Source of the DNA: Gracilimonas sp040117685
GTDB taxonomy: Bacteria; Bacteroidota; Rhodothermia; Balneolales; Balneolaceae
NCBI RefSeq assembly: GCF_040117685.2
Contig: NZ_JBEDYP020000013.1
Span: 278,588-342,587, forward strand
Length of the DNA stretch: 64,000 nt
Direction: 5' to 3'
Below, in pieces: positions 44,362 to 53,713 of the stretch. Below the pieces are notes generated by a model that made no database searches, was not told where the DNA came from, and saw only the letters and a list, made by a program, of their open reading frames with translations. The stretch's first letter is position 1, and each line of letters opens with the position of its first letter. Position numbers and translations under genes: made by a program.

Positions 44362-44865
44362 TTAGCGGCCAAAATCGTCTTCCAGCCGTACAATATCGTC
44401 TTCATCTGAAGGGTTTTCGGCATCCACATGCTGCCAGATTTCTGCAATAATCCCCCAATTTTGAAGTCCGACCAACCGATGACGCTCTCCTTTTTTCAGG
44501 ATGATAAGATCCCCTGTTTGATATTCAAGAACCTCTCCCTGTTCATCAGACATGCTGCGAACCACACCCACAGGTCCTTCCACTACGTGCCACATTTCAG
44601 TCCTGCGGTGATGATACTGCCAGGAAAGTCTTTTCTGCGGTTCAACCACTAAAACTTTAGAACTCAATTTTCCGGAAATGTTAATTTCCGCCATTTCAAC
44701 GTCATCATGGAAATAAGTGTCAATGAATTTTTGGGCCTGTTCTTCTTCAATAACAAAAAAACCACCCCATGGACGGTTAGAGTCAATAGCTTCAATTTCG
44801 AACCCTCTACTCTCCAGTTTACCTTTAATATCGTTGAAGAGTTTTTCTTTCTCTGTCAGGCTCAT
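44362..44865 (-). CDS. Cupin-domain protein, phosphomannose-isomerase type II-like
   Basis: A 167-residue protein. The N-terminal segment includes NRPWGGFFVIEEEQAQKFID. The cupin core follows with SWQYHHRRTEMWHVVEGPVG (two His and Glu as metal ligands) and GDLIILKKGERHRLVGL (third His). The two strands match the C-terminal domain of mannose-6-phosphate isomerase/GDP-mannose pyrophosphorylase proteins. Such stand-alone cupins often sit in sugar-nucleotide loci. It lies between the VWA gene (9-bp gap) and the HAD phosphatase and could form an operon with both. The substrate is unknown. Confidence 0.8.
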   Translation of the reverse strand: MSLTEKEKLFNDIKGKLESRGFEIEAIDSNRPWGGFFVIEEEQAQKFIDTYFHDDVEMAEINISGKLSSKVLVVEPQKRLSWQYHHRRTEMWHVVEGPVGVVRSMSDEQGEVLEYQTGDLIILKKGERHRLVGLQNWGIIAEIWQHVDAENPSDEDDIVRLEDDFGR

Positions 44866-44874
44866 TTTTGAATT

Positions 44875-45900
44875 TTATTTATCATTTGAAGTGGAATAAG
44901 AGGGAATCAGCACATAAATAGATAAAAATAACAGTGCCAAAGCTCCCATCCACTGGTATTGGTTTTTATAATCGGCGTACTCCTGACTGGCAAATTCTCC
45001 TTTCTCCAATTCATCCATTCGGGCCAGGAAAGAGTCGATGCCATCGTTTCCACGCTCTATTGAGTAATACTCTCCGTTTCCGGCGTTGGCGATACTTCTG
45101 AGTATTTGAGGCTGAAGTTCGGTCGTCACCACTTTCCCCTCATTATCCCTTTTGTACCCTATCAACTCATCAGTTCCTTCTTCATAAAGTGGAATGGTTG
45201 TTCCATCCGTAGTTCCTACACCAAGAGTATAAACCGAAATATCTTCCTGAACCAGGGCATTCAAGGCCTCTTCGTACGACTGCCCATGATCTTCCCCATC
45301 TGAAATAATTAGCAGCACCTTAGCTGCTTCGGTAGCATTTTCTTCTAAGGCATTAAAAGCCTGAAGCGCTGTTTCCATAGCTGATTTAAAGTCGGTAGCT
45401 GAACTGGGCATTTGTTCAGTATCTGCTATATCCAGAAAAAGTTTCAGTGCAGAATAATCGAGTGTCATCGGACTTTGGAGATAAGCTTCGCCTGTAAAAA
45501 CAATCAGCCCGACACGATCACCGCGAAGTCTTTCAATCAGCCGGTTGATCTCAAATTTAGCTTTCTCCAGTCGGCTGGGGCGGACGTCCTCCGCATTCAT
45601 ACTGGCCGAAAGATCCAGAGCCACCAGCATATCTATTCCCTGCCGTTTTACTTCCCTCACCTCAGTTCCGATTTTAGGTCCGGCCAGTGCTGCAATTAAG
45701 AAGAATAACCCGGCCAGCATAGAAATATTTTTAAGCCGACTGCCCAGAGGCCAAAATCCTTGTCGAAGAGTAGATAATAATTCGTTGCTGAAATACTGCT
45801 TTTTCCAGATACGCACCCTTCGGGATTGCCACCACATTAGTGCAATGAGGGCAGGAATCAATACAAGCAGCCACAAAAATAAAGGTTGTTCCCAGATCAT
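44875..45900 (-). CDS. VWA-domain membrane protein, BatA/BatB-like
   Basis: A 341-residue protein with two N-terminal helices (residues 6-24 and 58-74) and a C-terminal helix near 315-333. They flank a von Willebrand A domain carrying the MIDAS motif DLSASM (Asp96, Ser98, Ser100), the Thr in ATDFKSAM and the Asp of ISDGEDHGQ. This architecture is that of BatA/BatB proteins, named for aerotolerance in Bacteroides and usually found with moxR and DUF58 genes. Those partners are absent here, so it is an isolated member. Function is inferred from architecture only. Confidence 0.85.
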   Translation of the reverse strand: MIWEQPLFLWLLVLIPALIALMWWQSRRVRIWKKQYFSNELLSTLRQGFWPLGSRLKNISMLAGLFFLIAALAGPKIGTEVREVKRQGIDMLVALDLSASMNAEDVRPSRLEKAKFEINRLIERLRGDRVGLIVFTGEAYLQSPMTLDYSALKLFLDIADTEQMPSSATDFKSAMETALQAFNALEENATEAAKVLLIISDGEDHGQSYEEALNALVQEDISVYTLGVGTTDGTTIPLYEEGTDELIGYKRDNEGKVVTTELQPQILRSIANAGNGEYYSIERGNDGIDSFLARMDELEKGEFASQEYADYKNQYQWMGALALLFLSIYVLIPSYSTSNDK

Positions 45901-46528
45901 AGATTCAAACTTTTAGACAGCTAAGATAGAGATTTCAAAGCGTTTGTTGCAGTAATAAAATTATAAAATGTGAGGGAACCCAGAGTACTTTCGTTTGAAC
46001 CATATTTTGTAGGGTTAGCCGGATTTACTTGATTAAACAGTAAAAATCCTAGCTATCCTTAAATCAGGCAAATCAAGGTTCAAAACACCGGCAGCTTAAC
46101 CGTGCTCACCACTTTACGCAGCCATAAACTTTGCACGGTCATTCCGCAGCGAAAGCCGGAATCTGGTACTTTGGGCATGGCCAAAACGATGAAAACGATC
46201 CCGAATTAGATCAGGAAGATTCTTCGCTACGCGCAGAATGACAAATGTGAGCGGGGCGACTTCTTATGCCGTCTTTGACGGCATCGGCATGTATCTGCCA
46301 AAATTGACAAATAGGTAAAATTACCGCACCATTTTTGAACCAGGATTTGTAGGATTAGCAAGATTGTCTTGATTATCCCCATTCATCCTGCCCATCCTTA
46401 AATCAAGAAAATCTAGGTTCAAAATAAGAATGCACATTTACTCTCCTCAGCATTACCCAGCAAAACCCTAAAAAGGAGTCCTTTCCCCTTACCAAGGGGA
46501 AAGACAGAATGGGGTCTGCTTGCTAAGG
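45901..46528. repeat. Repeat-filled intergenic region left of the aminotransferase gene
   Basis: No gene is seen. It contains one GAACC...GGTTC inverted repeat (45997-46081) and then the composite direct repeat described at 46138-46520. The remainder from 45901 to 45996 is AT-rich without a recognised feature. Confidence 0.75.
46138..46520. repeat. Composite intergenic repeat, left copy (unit R1a)
   Basis: Five modules in order: GTCATTCCGCAGCGAAAGCC (46138); AGATTCTTCGCTACG...CAGAATGACA (46217-46243); a small palindrome TATGCCGTC...GACGGCAT (46265-46284); a GAACCAGGATTT...TCTAGGTTC inverted repeat (46337-46420); and a block AGTCCTTTCCCCTTACCAAG followed by AAAGACAGAATGGGG. The same five, same order and orientation, recur at 48881-49264 on the other side of the aminotransferase/dehydrogenase pair. 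Confidence 0.85.
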
Positions 46529-47770
46529 CTAGCTATTCCCTTTAACCGCCTTGCTAACAACCTCAACCACCCTCTCGATCTCTTCATCCCTCAGCTCCGG
46601 GAAAATAGGTATTGAAATAGCCTGTTTGGTAGCACAATGCGAAGCCGGGCAATCTTGCGGCTGATACCCCAGATAGGCAAAGCATTCCTGTTCATGAAGG
46701 GAAACCGGATAATATACTGAATGACCAATATTGTGTTCCGACAAGGCCTTTGCTATTTGATCACGTTTTTTTGAGCGAATGGTATATTGATGATAAATAT
46801 GCCGGCCATTATTGTCACCGGAACCGGTTGTTTCTTTCGGGGTGATAATCTTATTCGGGTTGAGTGAACACCCGCTGCCTCCCATTTCCACACAACTTTC
46901 CGAGCATCCTTCCAATTCACCGGAAACACCTTCATCTTCAAAAAGCCGGTTATATCGGTGAGCAATTGCTCTTCTTCGTTCCGACCATGCATCCAAATAT
47001 TTCAACTTTACTGAAAGTACGGCTGCCTGAATGGTATCCAGCCGACTGTTAATACCTACCAGACTATGGTGATACTTTGGCTTAGCTCCATGAAGGCGGA
47101 GGATATCCAGCTTTTCGGCAAGCTTCTGATCCTTAACGGTAACTAATCCCGCATCCCCAAAAGCCCCCAGATTTTTGCTTGGGAAGAAACTAAAGCACCC
47201 AAAATCACCCATACTTCCAGCTCGTTGGCCCTTATATTCAGAACCGATGGCTTGGGCTGCATCTTCTATTACCGTTAGATCATATTCTTTGGCAACCTCT
47301 ATGATCGGGTCCATATCCGCCATTTGTCCGTAGAGATGAACCGGTATAATAGCTTTAATCTTTTCCCGGTCAGGATTCAGTTTTTTATACACCGGATGCT
47401 CTCCTTCCATAAAGCTGCGCACCTGTTCCGGATCCAGGTTATAGGAATCCGTTTCGATATCCAGGAAAACAGGGATACCGCCAATCCTTGAAATGGCTCC
47501 TGCTGTAGCGAAAAAAGTAAAAGGGGATGTTAAAACATAATCCCCGGGTTGAAGGTCGATGGCCATCAGAGCCAGCAATAATGCATCCGAACCGGAAGCA
47601 CAGCCAAAGGCATAATTTACCTGACAGTATGCCCCGACTTCATCCTCAAATTCTTTTACCTCATCTCCCATAATGAAGTATTGACTTTCCATCACCTCAT
47701 CGATGGCCTTTTTAATCTCGCCTTTTATGGAATCGTATTGACGGTTTAAATCAAGTAAAGGTATAGACAT
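46529..47770 (-). CDS. DegT/DnrJ/EryC1-family sugar aminotransferase with Cys-rich insert
   Basis: A 413-residue PLP-dependent nucleotide-sugar aminotransferase, likely making a 3-amino sugar (WbpE/WlbC-like). The PLP Lys is K199 in FFPSKNLGAFGDAGL; the cofactor Asp lies in VIEDAAQAIGSEYKG. The substrate-loop YHQYTIRSKKRD follows at about 326-337. Just before it, residues 284-318 form an insert absent from most relatives, with Cys289, Cys293 and Cys301 (LEGCSESCVEMGGSGCSLNP). The gene lies 6 bp after a Gfo/Idh oxidoreductase gene, the usual pairing of 3-keto sugar formation and transamination. Confidence 0.93.
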   Translation of the reverse strand: MSIPLLDLNRQYDSIKGEIKKAIDEVMESQYFIMGDEVKEFEDEVGAYCQVNYAFGCASGSDALLLALMAIDLQPGDYVLTSPFTFFATAGAISRIGGIPVFLDIETDSYNLDPEQVRSFMEGEHPVYKKLNPDREKIKAIIPVHLYGQMADMDPIIEVAKEYDLTVIEDAAQAIGSEYKGQRAGSMGDFGCFSFFPSKNLGAFGDAGLVTVKDQKLAEKLDILRLHGAKPKYHHSLVGINSRLDTIQAAVLSVKLKYLDAWSERRRAIAHRYNRLFEDEGVSGELEGCSESCVEMGGSGCSLNPNKIITPKETTGSGDNNGRHIYHQYTIRSKKRDQIAKALSEHNIGHSVYYPVSLHEQECFAYLGYQPQDCPASHCATKQAISIPIFPELRDEEIERVVEVVSKAVKGNS

Positions 47771-47776
47771 GATACG

Positions 47777-48799
47777 TTATCCCTGAGCCGCTTTATAAAT
47801 TTGTTCGATGATGCTAACTACTTTCATTCCTTCAAATGCATTGGCGGTGGCTTCGCTTTTTCCGTTTAGCGTTTCCACCACGTTTTCAATCACATAATGA
47901 TGATTGGCTGCACTTCCTTTAAAAGGGCCATAATCATTGGGAGGATTGGTTTTGGCCAGCTCCGGCATTTCATAATCTTCGATGTGGCAATATTCCACTT
48001 CGTTCATATACTGCCCTCCAACCTTAAAACTGCCTTTGGTGCCCACTACCGTGATACTGCTCTCCATGTTTTTATCCCAACAGGATGTAGAGTAGTTGAT
48101 ACTTCCCATCCCTCCCTTCACAAACTCAAACTGGGCAAAACCGGAATCATCAAAGTCTTTCAAATTAGGGTGCGTGAAGTTTTTAATAATCGCTTTTGGC
48201 TGTTTAATATCCCCAAATACCCAGTACATTAAGTCCACGAAGTGACTGAATTGAGTGAATAAGGCACCGCCGTCCAGGTCTTTAGTTCCCCGCCAGCTGT
48301 TATCTCCGTAATACCTTTCATCCCTGTTCCAATAGCAATTCACCTGAACCATCAGCACATTCCCAATCCGTTTTTCATCAATAACCTTCTTCATCCAAGC
48401 GGAAGGCGGGCTATACCGGTTCTGCTTCACAACAAACACCCTTTTTCCGGATGCCTCCTGTGCTCCGATCACATCGAGGCAGCCTTCTTTAGATAAACCC
48501 ATGGGTTTTTCAATTACCACGTGGTAGCCGGCATTCAGCAACTTAACGGCATATTCGGTATGATAACCATTGGGGGTGCAAATACAGACTACATCACTCT
48601 TGTGATTATCTTCTTGCAGGAATAAAGACAGCGAATCATATTTTTCACATTCAATTCCAAGCTCAGAAGATGACTTCATTTCCACGGCATCGGTATCGGT
48701 TACCGAAACTAACCGACTGTGTTCATACTCATGAATAATTTTGGCATGTCGTTTGCCGATTCTCCCGAACCCAATTACTGAAAAGCTTATTTCTTTCAT
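47777..48799 (-). CDS. Gfo/Idh/MocA-family nucleotide-sugar oxidoreductase (WlbA/WbpB-like)
   Basis: A 340-residue NAD-dependent enzyme. The Rossmann motif GFGRIGKRH is at residues 10-18. VVCICTPNGYHTEYA and the catalytic EKPMGLS follow near residues 70-100, and the second domain opens with GNVLMVQVNCYWNRDERYY. The combination resembles enzymes that oxidise C3 of UDP-N-acetylglucosaminuronate. Together with the adjacent aminotransferase and the UDP-sugar 6-dehydrogenase at 54984 this suggests a 3-amino-uronic acid precursor. The exact substrate is inferred. Confidence 0.87.
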   Translation of the reverse strand: MKEISFSVIGFGRIGKRHAKIIHEYEHSRLVSVTDTDAVEMKSSSELGIECEKYDSLSLFLQEDNHKSDVVCICTPNGYHTEYAVKLLNAGYHVVIEKPMGLSKEGCLDVIGAQEASGKRVFVVKQNRYSPPSAWMKKVIDEKRIGNVLMVQVNCYWNRDERYYGDNSWRGTKDLDGGALFTQFSHFVDLMYWVFGDIKQPKAIIKNFTHPNLKDFDDSGFAQFEFVKGGMGSINYSTSCWDKNMESSITVVGTKGSFKVGGQYMNEVEYCHIEDYEMPELAKTNPPNDYGPFKGSAANHHYVIENVVETLNGKSEATANAFEGMKVVSIIEQIYKAAQG

Positions 48800-49434
48800 A
48801 AAATGATTTTGGAATTAATGCATTCGAAGGTAACGAAATTGTTGAATTCAAACCATCTGACAAAAACAAACATCTGAACCCGTCATTCCGCAGCGAAAGC
48901 CGGAATCTGGTTGTTTGCAAAAGGCGACAACGATGAAAACCATCCCCAAATAATTCAGGAAGATTCTTCGCTACGCTCAGAATGACATATGCCTGTGGAG
49001 CAACTACGTATGCCGTCTTCGACGGCCTGCCTTGGCTCTATACCTGTAGTTCCTCAGATATATTATTACCGTTTCATTTTCGAACCAGGATTTGGAGGAT
49101 GAGCAAGATTACCTTGATGTGCCGGTAGCCATCCGGCTCATCCTTAAATCCTGAAAATCAGGGTTCAAAACTCGAATTTCTTTCCTCTAAACTCAGCTAA
49201 ACCCGGCAAAATCTTACTAAGGCGTCCTTTCCCTTTCCAAGGTAAAGACAGAAAGGGGTTTGCCAACAAAAGCCCATACTTTTTCTGTTATTCCCAACAA
49301 TATTCCTCCCTGACTTAGTACCTCCGCTTTATTTTATAGTCATTGATTTTGTTCTTTTTAATGTTACTCTTCTATTCAAAAAACCGTATTATTAAGGCTC
49401 TTAAACATTCCCCATATAAAGGACATTATATTAC
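48800..49434. repeat. Repeat-filled intergenic region between divergent oxidoreductase and SLBB genes
   Basis: No gene is seen in these 635 bp. Apart from the composite repeat R1b (48881-49264) the last 170 bp before the SLBB gene are AT-rich and presumably hold its promoter, although I cannot fix a convincing box. Confidence 0.75.
48881..49264. repeat. Composite intergenic repeat, right copy (unit R1b)
   Basis: Modules in the same order as R1a: CGTCATTCCGCAGCGAAAGC (48881), AGATTCTTCGCTACG...CAGAATGACA (48961-48987), TATGCCGTC...GACGGC (49009-49026), GAACCAGGATTT...CAGGGTTC (49082-49166) and GTCCTTTCCCTTTCCAAGG plus AAAGACAGAAAGGGG (49223-49260). Spacers such as GATGAAAAC followed by TTCAGGAAGATTC are also shared. 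Confidence 0.85.
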
Positions 49435-51888
49435 ATGTTAAAGCGGTTAACTACACTCCTGTTTGTAGCTTTAATAACTATATCAGCACAGGCACAAAAT
49501 TTCGGCATTGATTTTGAAAATATAAGAGTAGACGACTTAAGCAATCAGCAGGTCATGCAGCTCTATGAACGTATGCAGGAACGAGGACTCACCATTTCAG
49601 AAGTTGAGTCATTGGCACTTGCACGGGGAATGAACCCATCTGAAGTGAGCAAGCTTAGGTCAAGAATCAATAGTGTTCGTTCTTCCATGAGCGGGTTAAA
49701 TCAGGAATCTGAAGCCTCCAATCAAGGGCGACTAAGATCCGGGAACACATCCAAAAACTTAACAACCCGTTCCCAGGGGTTAAGACCTGACACCCTCGAT
49801 GTACTTTTAGATTCAACCGAAAGAGATACTTCTGACATATTTGGATCGGACATCTTTACCAGCAAAAGCATCACTTTTGAACCTTCATTGAATATCCCTA
49901 CCCCAAAAAATTATACATTGGGACCCGGCGATGAACTTTTTATTGATATATGGGGAGCATCAGAAACCACCTATCAGCTGGTAATAAGCCCTGAAGGGTC
50001 CATTCAGATTAGCAATGTAGGCCCTATTGTTGTAAGCGGACTTACCGTTGAAGAAGCCAAAGAACGGTTAGTAAGCAAGTTGTCCAACATCTATTCGGGT
50101 TTAAAAGGACCTGATAAAACTACCTATATGCAGGTAACGCTTGGGGATATCCGAAGCATTAAAGTTAGTATAGTCGGTGAAGTTAAAGCTCCGGGCACCT
50201 ACACCCTCAGTTCCCTCTCGTCGGTATTTAATGCCCTCTATGCAGCCGGCGGACCTAATAAAGGTGGAAGTTATCGCTCCATTAAAGTCTTACGCGACGG
50301 TAATGTTAAGCAAACGGTTGATTTATATAAGTTCCTGGTATCCGGAGATCTATCTGACAACATCATTCTCAAAGACCAAGACATCATAAAGGTGGAACCT
50401 TATGTAAACCGAATTACGGTAAAAGGGGAAACAAAGAACGTAGGGCTTTTTGAAACTCTGGACGGAGAAACATTTAGCGATCTGCTGGAATATGCCGGTG
50501 GATTCAATCAGTTTGCCTACAAGAAAAGAGTGAAACTTGAGCGTAAAACCGACACAGAAAAAAGGATTGTTGACATCGCCTATCCTGAAAATGGGAATAC
50601 CGTACTTCATTCCGGAGATATTGTGACTGTTGGACGAATCCTGGACCGATACGAAAATAAGGTAACCATCAAAGGACCTGTATTCCGCCCCGGAGAATAT
50701 CAATTGGAAGAAAACCCGACCCTTACAGAACTTATTGAAAATGCAGAAGGACTCATGGGCGATGCCTTTATGGAACGTGCTGTCATTTACCGTACCCAGA
50801 AAGATTACAGTATTGAGGCGATACCGGTGAACCTCAATCACCTGATGAGCGATACTGCATCTGCAGAAATCAAACTTGTAAAAGATGATGTGGTACAGAT
50901 TTCATCCATATTTGATTTAAGAGAACTCAGAACCGTTAAAATTAGTGGTTCTGTACTTAACCCGGATACGTACAAGTATGTTGAGAATAGCTCCCTTAAG
51001 GATCTGATTTACCAGGCAAACGGGTTTAAAGAAGAAGCAGCTCCCTATAATATTGAGATTGCCCGTCGTATTCCTGATTCTGGTTCCGGGAAAATGAATA
51101 ACCAGATTGCTGAGATCATCACCGTAAATATTGAAAACGGACTTGCTTACAATGACAAGCTGGAGGAGATAAAACTCGAACCTTTCGATCAGGTGTTTGT
51201 TCGAAAGTCACCTTCTTATGAAGTGCAGCAAACTGTACAAATAACAGGTGAAGTCATGTACCCGGGTGATTACACCATCAGCAGCCGGAATTTTCGTCTT
51301 ACTGACTTGATTGAAAAAAGCGGCGGGCCCACTGATTTTGCCTATGTGGAAGGAGCTTCCCTGACCCGAAACTATGGTAATGAAATGGAAGACTTGTCAG
51401 TCAACCTGGAAGATTCGGTTACAAAACAAGAGAATATTGAGTCCTTATCTCAGGTGGGCATACAGCTTCAGGAAGCCATTAATAATCCGAATTCTGAGTA
51501 TGACCTTTTATTACAACCGGGCGATGTGATTGAAATACCTAAGCGTCTTCAAACGGTGCAAATCCGGGGTGAAGTATTATACCCGATTAATGCCCGTTAT
51601 GAAGATCGACGCTCATTCCGAAGTTATATCAGCGCAGCCGGTGGATTCACCGAACAGGCCAATACGAAGAAAGCCTATATTGTTTATGCCAATGGCGAAG
51701 TAGACCGTACCAAGAAATTCTTATTCTTTAAATCGTACCCGAAAGTGAAACCGGGATCAGTACTTATCATCCCCCCTAAAGAGCAACGCGAACGTATGTC
51801 TACTCAGGAGAGAATAGCCATACTGTCCACTATTGTCTCTATGGCCGCGATTGTAACGAATACCATTTTCCAGATACGGCGGAATTAA
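49435..51888 (+). CDS. SLBB-domain polysaccharide export protein, Wza-like (copy 2)
   Basis: An 817-residue exported outer-membrane exporter. The signal peptide ends near SAQAQ (residues 17-21). A helical segment includes ERGLTISEVESLALARGMNP. The Poly_export domain begins at YTLGPGDELFIDIWGASETT near residue 160. SLBB units recur after it (IVGEVKAPGTYTL, VKGETKNVGLFET, IKGPVFRPGEYQL, ISGSVLNPDTYKY, ITGEVMYPGDYTI, IRGEVLYPINARY). A hydrophobic C-terminal helix lies near residues 795-812. It is a clear paralogue of the protein at 3587-6022. Being inside the surface-polysaccharide locus it is the likelier partner of the Wzx/Wzy-type system. A hairpin follows its stop by 18 bp. Confidence 0.93.
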   Translation: MLKRLTTLLFVALITISAQAQNFGIDFENIRVDDLSNQQVMQLYERMQERGLTISEVESLALARGMNPSEVSKLRSRINSVRSSMSGLNQESEASNQGRLRSGNTSKNLTTRSQGLRPDTLDVLLDSTERDTSDIFGSDIFTSKSITFEPSLNIPTPKNYTLGPGDELFIDIWGASETTYQLVISPEGSIQISNVGPIVVSGLTVEEAKERLVSKLSNIYSGLKGPDKTTYMQVTLGDIRSIKVSIVGEVKAPGTYTLSSLSSVFNALYAAGGPNKGGSYRSIKVLRDGNVKQTVDLYKFLVSGDLSDNIILKDQDIIKVEPYVNRITVKGETKNVGLFETLDGETFSDLLEYAGGFNQFAYKKRVKLERKTDTEKRIVDIAYPENGNTVLHSGDIVTVGRILDRYENKVTIKGPVFRPGEYQLEENPTLTELIENAEGLMGDAFMERAVIYRTQKDYSIEAIPVNLNHLMSDTASAEIKLVKDDVVQISSIFDLRELRTVKISGSVLNPDTYKYVENSSLKDLIYQANGFKEEAAPYNIEIARRIPDSGSGKMNNQIAEIITVNIENGLAYNDKLEEIKLEPFDQVFVRKSPSYEVQQTVQITGEVMYPGDYTISSRNFRLTDLIEKSGGPTDFAYVEGASLTRNYGNEMEDLSVNLEDSVTKQENIESLSQVGIQLQEAINNPNSEYDLLLQPGDVIEIPKRLQTVQIRGEVLYPINARYEDRRSFRSYISAAGGFTEQANTKKAYIVYANGEVDRTKKFLFFKSYPKVKPGSVLIIPPKEQRERMSTQERIAILSTIVSMAAIVTNTIFQIRRN

Positions 51889-52421
51889 AACTGCTTTACG
51901 TTTATTAAGCGAAGGGCTGAACCCCTTCGCTTGTTTACTGGAAGGCTATGATTCATTATTCAGCACTTTCTCCCGTCATCCCGGACGAAGTGTAACGGAG
52001 ATCCGGGATCTGGTTTTCTCATGTACACCCCAACTCGATTCCCCCGACCTCTCTAAATCTCTCCTTCGCAAGGAGAGACTTTACCTGTTTGGCCGACTAA
52101 ACATCTGGTGCCTATAATCCAACCGTCATCGCATGCTTGCCATTGCGGCAGAACACGAAGACATACAATGGGCTGTCATCCCGCGGCAAATGCCCGGGAT
52201 CTGGTTGTTTTACCGAGGAAAGGGGACATTAATTACCACCCAATCCAGATAATAGAGATTCTTCACTCCGCATACGCTCCGTTCAGAATGACAGGCACTT
52301 CATTACCCGTTCTAATGCTGCTTTCAGCAGCAATGCCTTTCAGGCATGTTTGTAAACCTTACCCAGATAAAAACTTCAACATTGAATGTTCGTTATTCAA
52401 TGTTCAATGTTCAATGCTCCC
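51889..52421. repeat. Repeat-filled intergenic region right of the second SLBB gene
   Basis: No gene. It consists almost entirely of composite repeat R2a (51907-52349), followed by a short tract of TTCAATGTTCAATG-type tandem repeats near 52384-52418 that runs into the ugd stop codon. Confidence 0.75.
51907..52349. repeat. Composite intergenic repeat, left copy (unit R2a)
   Basis: Opens with a 10-bp hairpin AAGCGAAGGG/CCCTTCGCTT (51907-51932) that could terminate the SLBB transcript. Then follow CGTCATCCCGGACGAAGTGT with GGAGATCCGGGATCTGG (51974-52014), CCCCGACCTCTC and CTTCGCAAGGAGAGACTTT (about 52049-52082), a GTCATCCCGCGGCAAATGCC element (52175-52207), GAGATTCTTCACTCCG...TTCAGAATGACA (52255-52293) and CAGCAGCAATGCCTTTCAGG. 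The same order recurs at 54214-54778 across ugd. Confidence 0.85.
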
Positions 52422-53597
52422 TCAGTCTGTGCCAAACAAATCACGGGTATACACCTTTTCCTTCACATCCCGAATCTCATCCACCATGCGGTTGGCTACA
52501 ATTACCTCGGAAATTCTCTTGAACTCATCCAGGTCTCTGATCACACGGGAGTGATAAAACTCATCTTCTTCCAGGTAGGGCTCATAAACAACCACTTCAA
52601 TACCCTTAGCTTTGATTCGTTTCATAATCCCTTGAACGGCACTTTGGCGGAAGTTGTCTGAACCCTGCTTCATGACCAACCTATAAACCCCCACAATTTT
52701 GGGATCATTCTTCCAGATTTGACGGGCGACAAAGTCCTTGCGTGTAGAATTAGCATCCACAATAGCCCGGATCAGATTGTTCGGTACATCCTCAAAATTA
52801 GCCAGCAATTGCTTGGTGTCTTTGGGCAGACAATATCCTCCATAACCGAAGGAAGGATTATTATAGTGGTCTCCGATTCTTGGATCCAGTCCAACCCCCT
52901 CAATTACTTGAGCTGTACTGAGATCGTGGGTTTCACAATAGGAGTCCAGCTCATTGAAATAAGCCACCCGCATGGCCAGGTAGGTATTTGAGAATAGTTT
53001 AATAGCCTCTGCTTCCGTATTATCGGTGAAAAGAACCGGAATCTCATCCTTATCTTTAGCGGCCCCTTCAATCAGCAAGTCTGCAAAAACCTTAGCGCGG
53101 TCTGATTGTTCTCCAACCACCACTCTTGATGGGTATAAATTATCGTGCAGGGCTTTACCCTCCCTTAAAAATTCAGGAGAAAACAGAATGTTATCTGTAC
53201 CGAATTTCTCCTTGACCTCCTTTACATAGCCTACCGGAATAGTCGATTTAATAACCATCACCGCATCAGGATTTATCTGCAATACATCCTTAATTACCGC
53301 TTCTACCGATTTGGTATTGAACTCATTAGTTTGTGGATCATAATCTGTGGGAGTGGCTATGATGATGTATTTTGCTTCCTCGTAGGCTTCTGTGGGATTC
53401 ACGGTAGCCGTTAAGGATAAATTCTCTCTCTTTGCCAGAAATTCCTCTATTTCAGCATCCGTAATTGGTGACTTTCGGTTATTAATGAGGTCAACTTTCT
53501 CCTTTACAATATCCAGCGCAACCACATCATGATTCTGAGATAATAAAACAGCAAGGGAAAGCCCCACATACCCTGTTCCGGCAACGGCAATCTTCAT
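52422..53597 (-). CDS. ugd: UDP-glucose 6-dehydrogenase
   Basis: A 391-residue NAD-dependent enzyme that oxidises UDP-glucose to UDP-glucuronate. The Rossmann motif GTGYVGLSLA is at residues 7-16, the glutamate segment FSPEFLREGKALHD at 139-152 and the catalytic Cys256 in FGYGGYCLPKDTKQL. The length and REGKAL pattern are those of the short Ugd branch (E. coli-type). It lies alone between the two R2 repeat copies together with a small convergent-side membrane gene, and supplies uronate for the locus. Confidence 0.94.
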   Translation of the reverse strand: MKIAVAGTGYVGLSLAVLLSQNHDVVALDIVKEKVDLINNRKSPITDAEIEEFLAKRENLSLTATVNPTEAYEEAKYIIIATPTDYDPQTNEFNTKSVEAVIKDVLQINPDAVMVIKSTIPVGYVKEVKEKFGTDNILFSPEFLREGKALHDNLYPSRVVVGEQSDRAKVFADLLIEGAAKDKDEIPVLFTDNTEAEAIKLFSNTYLAMRVAYFNELDSYCETHDLSTAQVIEGVGLDPRIGDHYNNPSFGYGGYCLPKDTKQLLANFEDVPNNLIRAIVDANSTRKDFVARQIWKNDPKIVGVYRLVMKQGSDNFRQSAVQGIMKRIKAKGIEVVVYEPYLEEDEFYHSRVIRDLDEFKRISEVIVANRMVDEIRDVKEKVYTRDLFGTD

Positions 53598-53713
53598 ATT
53601 TAATATTTCTTAGGATTCATAATAAAGCCACAAATATAAAATTTTTATGACTTTCAAACTTGTACTAAAGTTGGTATTGTCAGAAACTTTTAGAATACAC
53701 ACATTTAATATCC

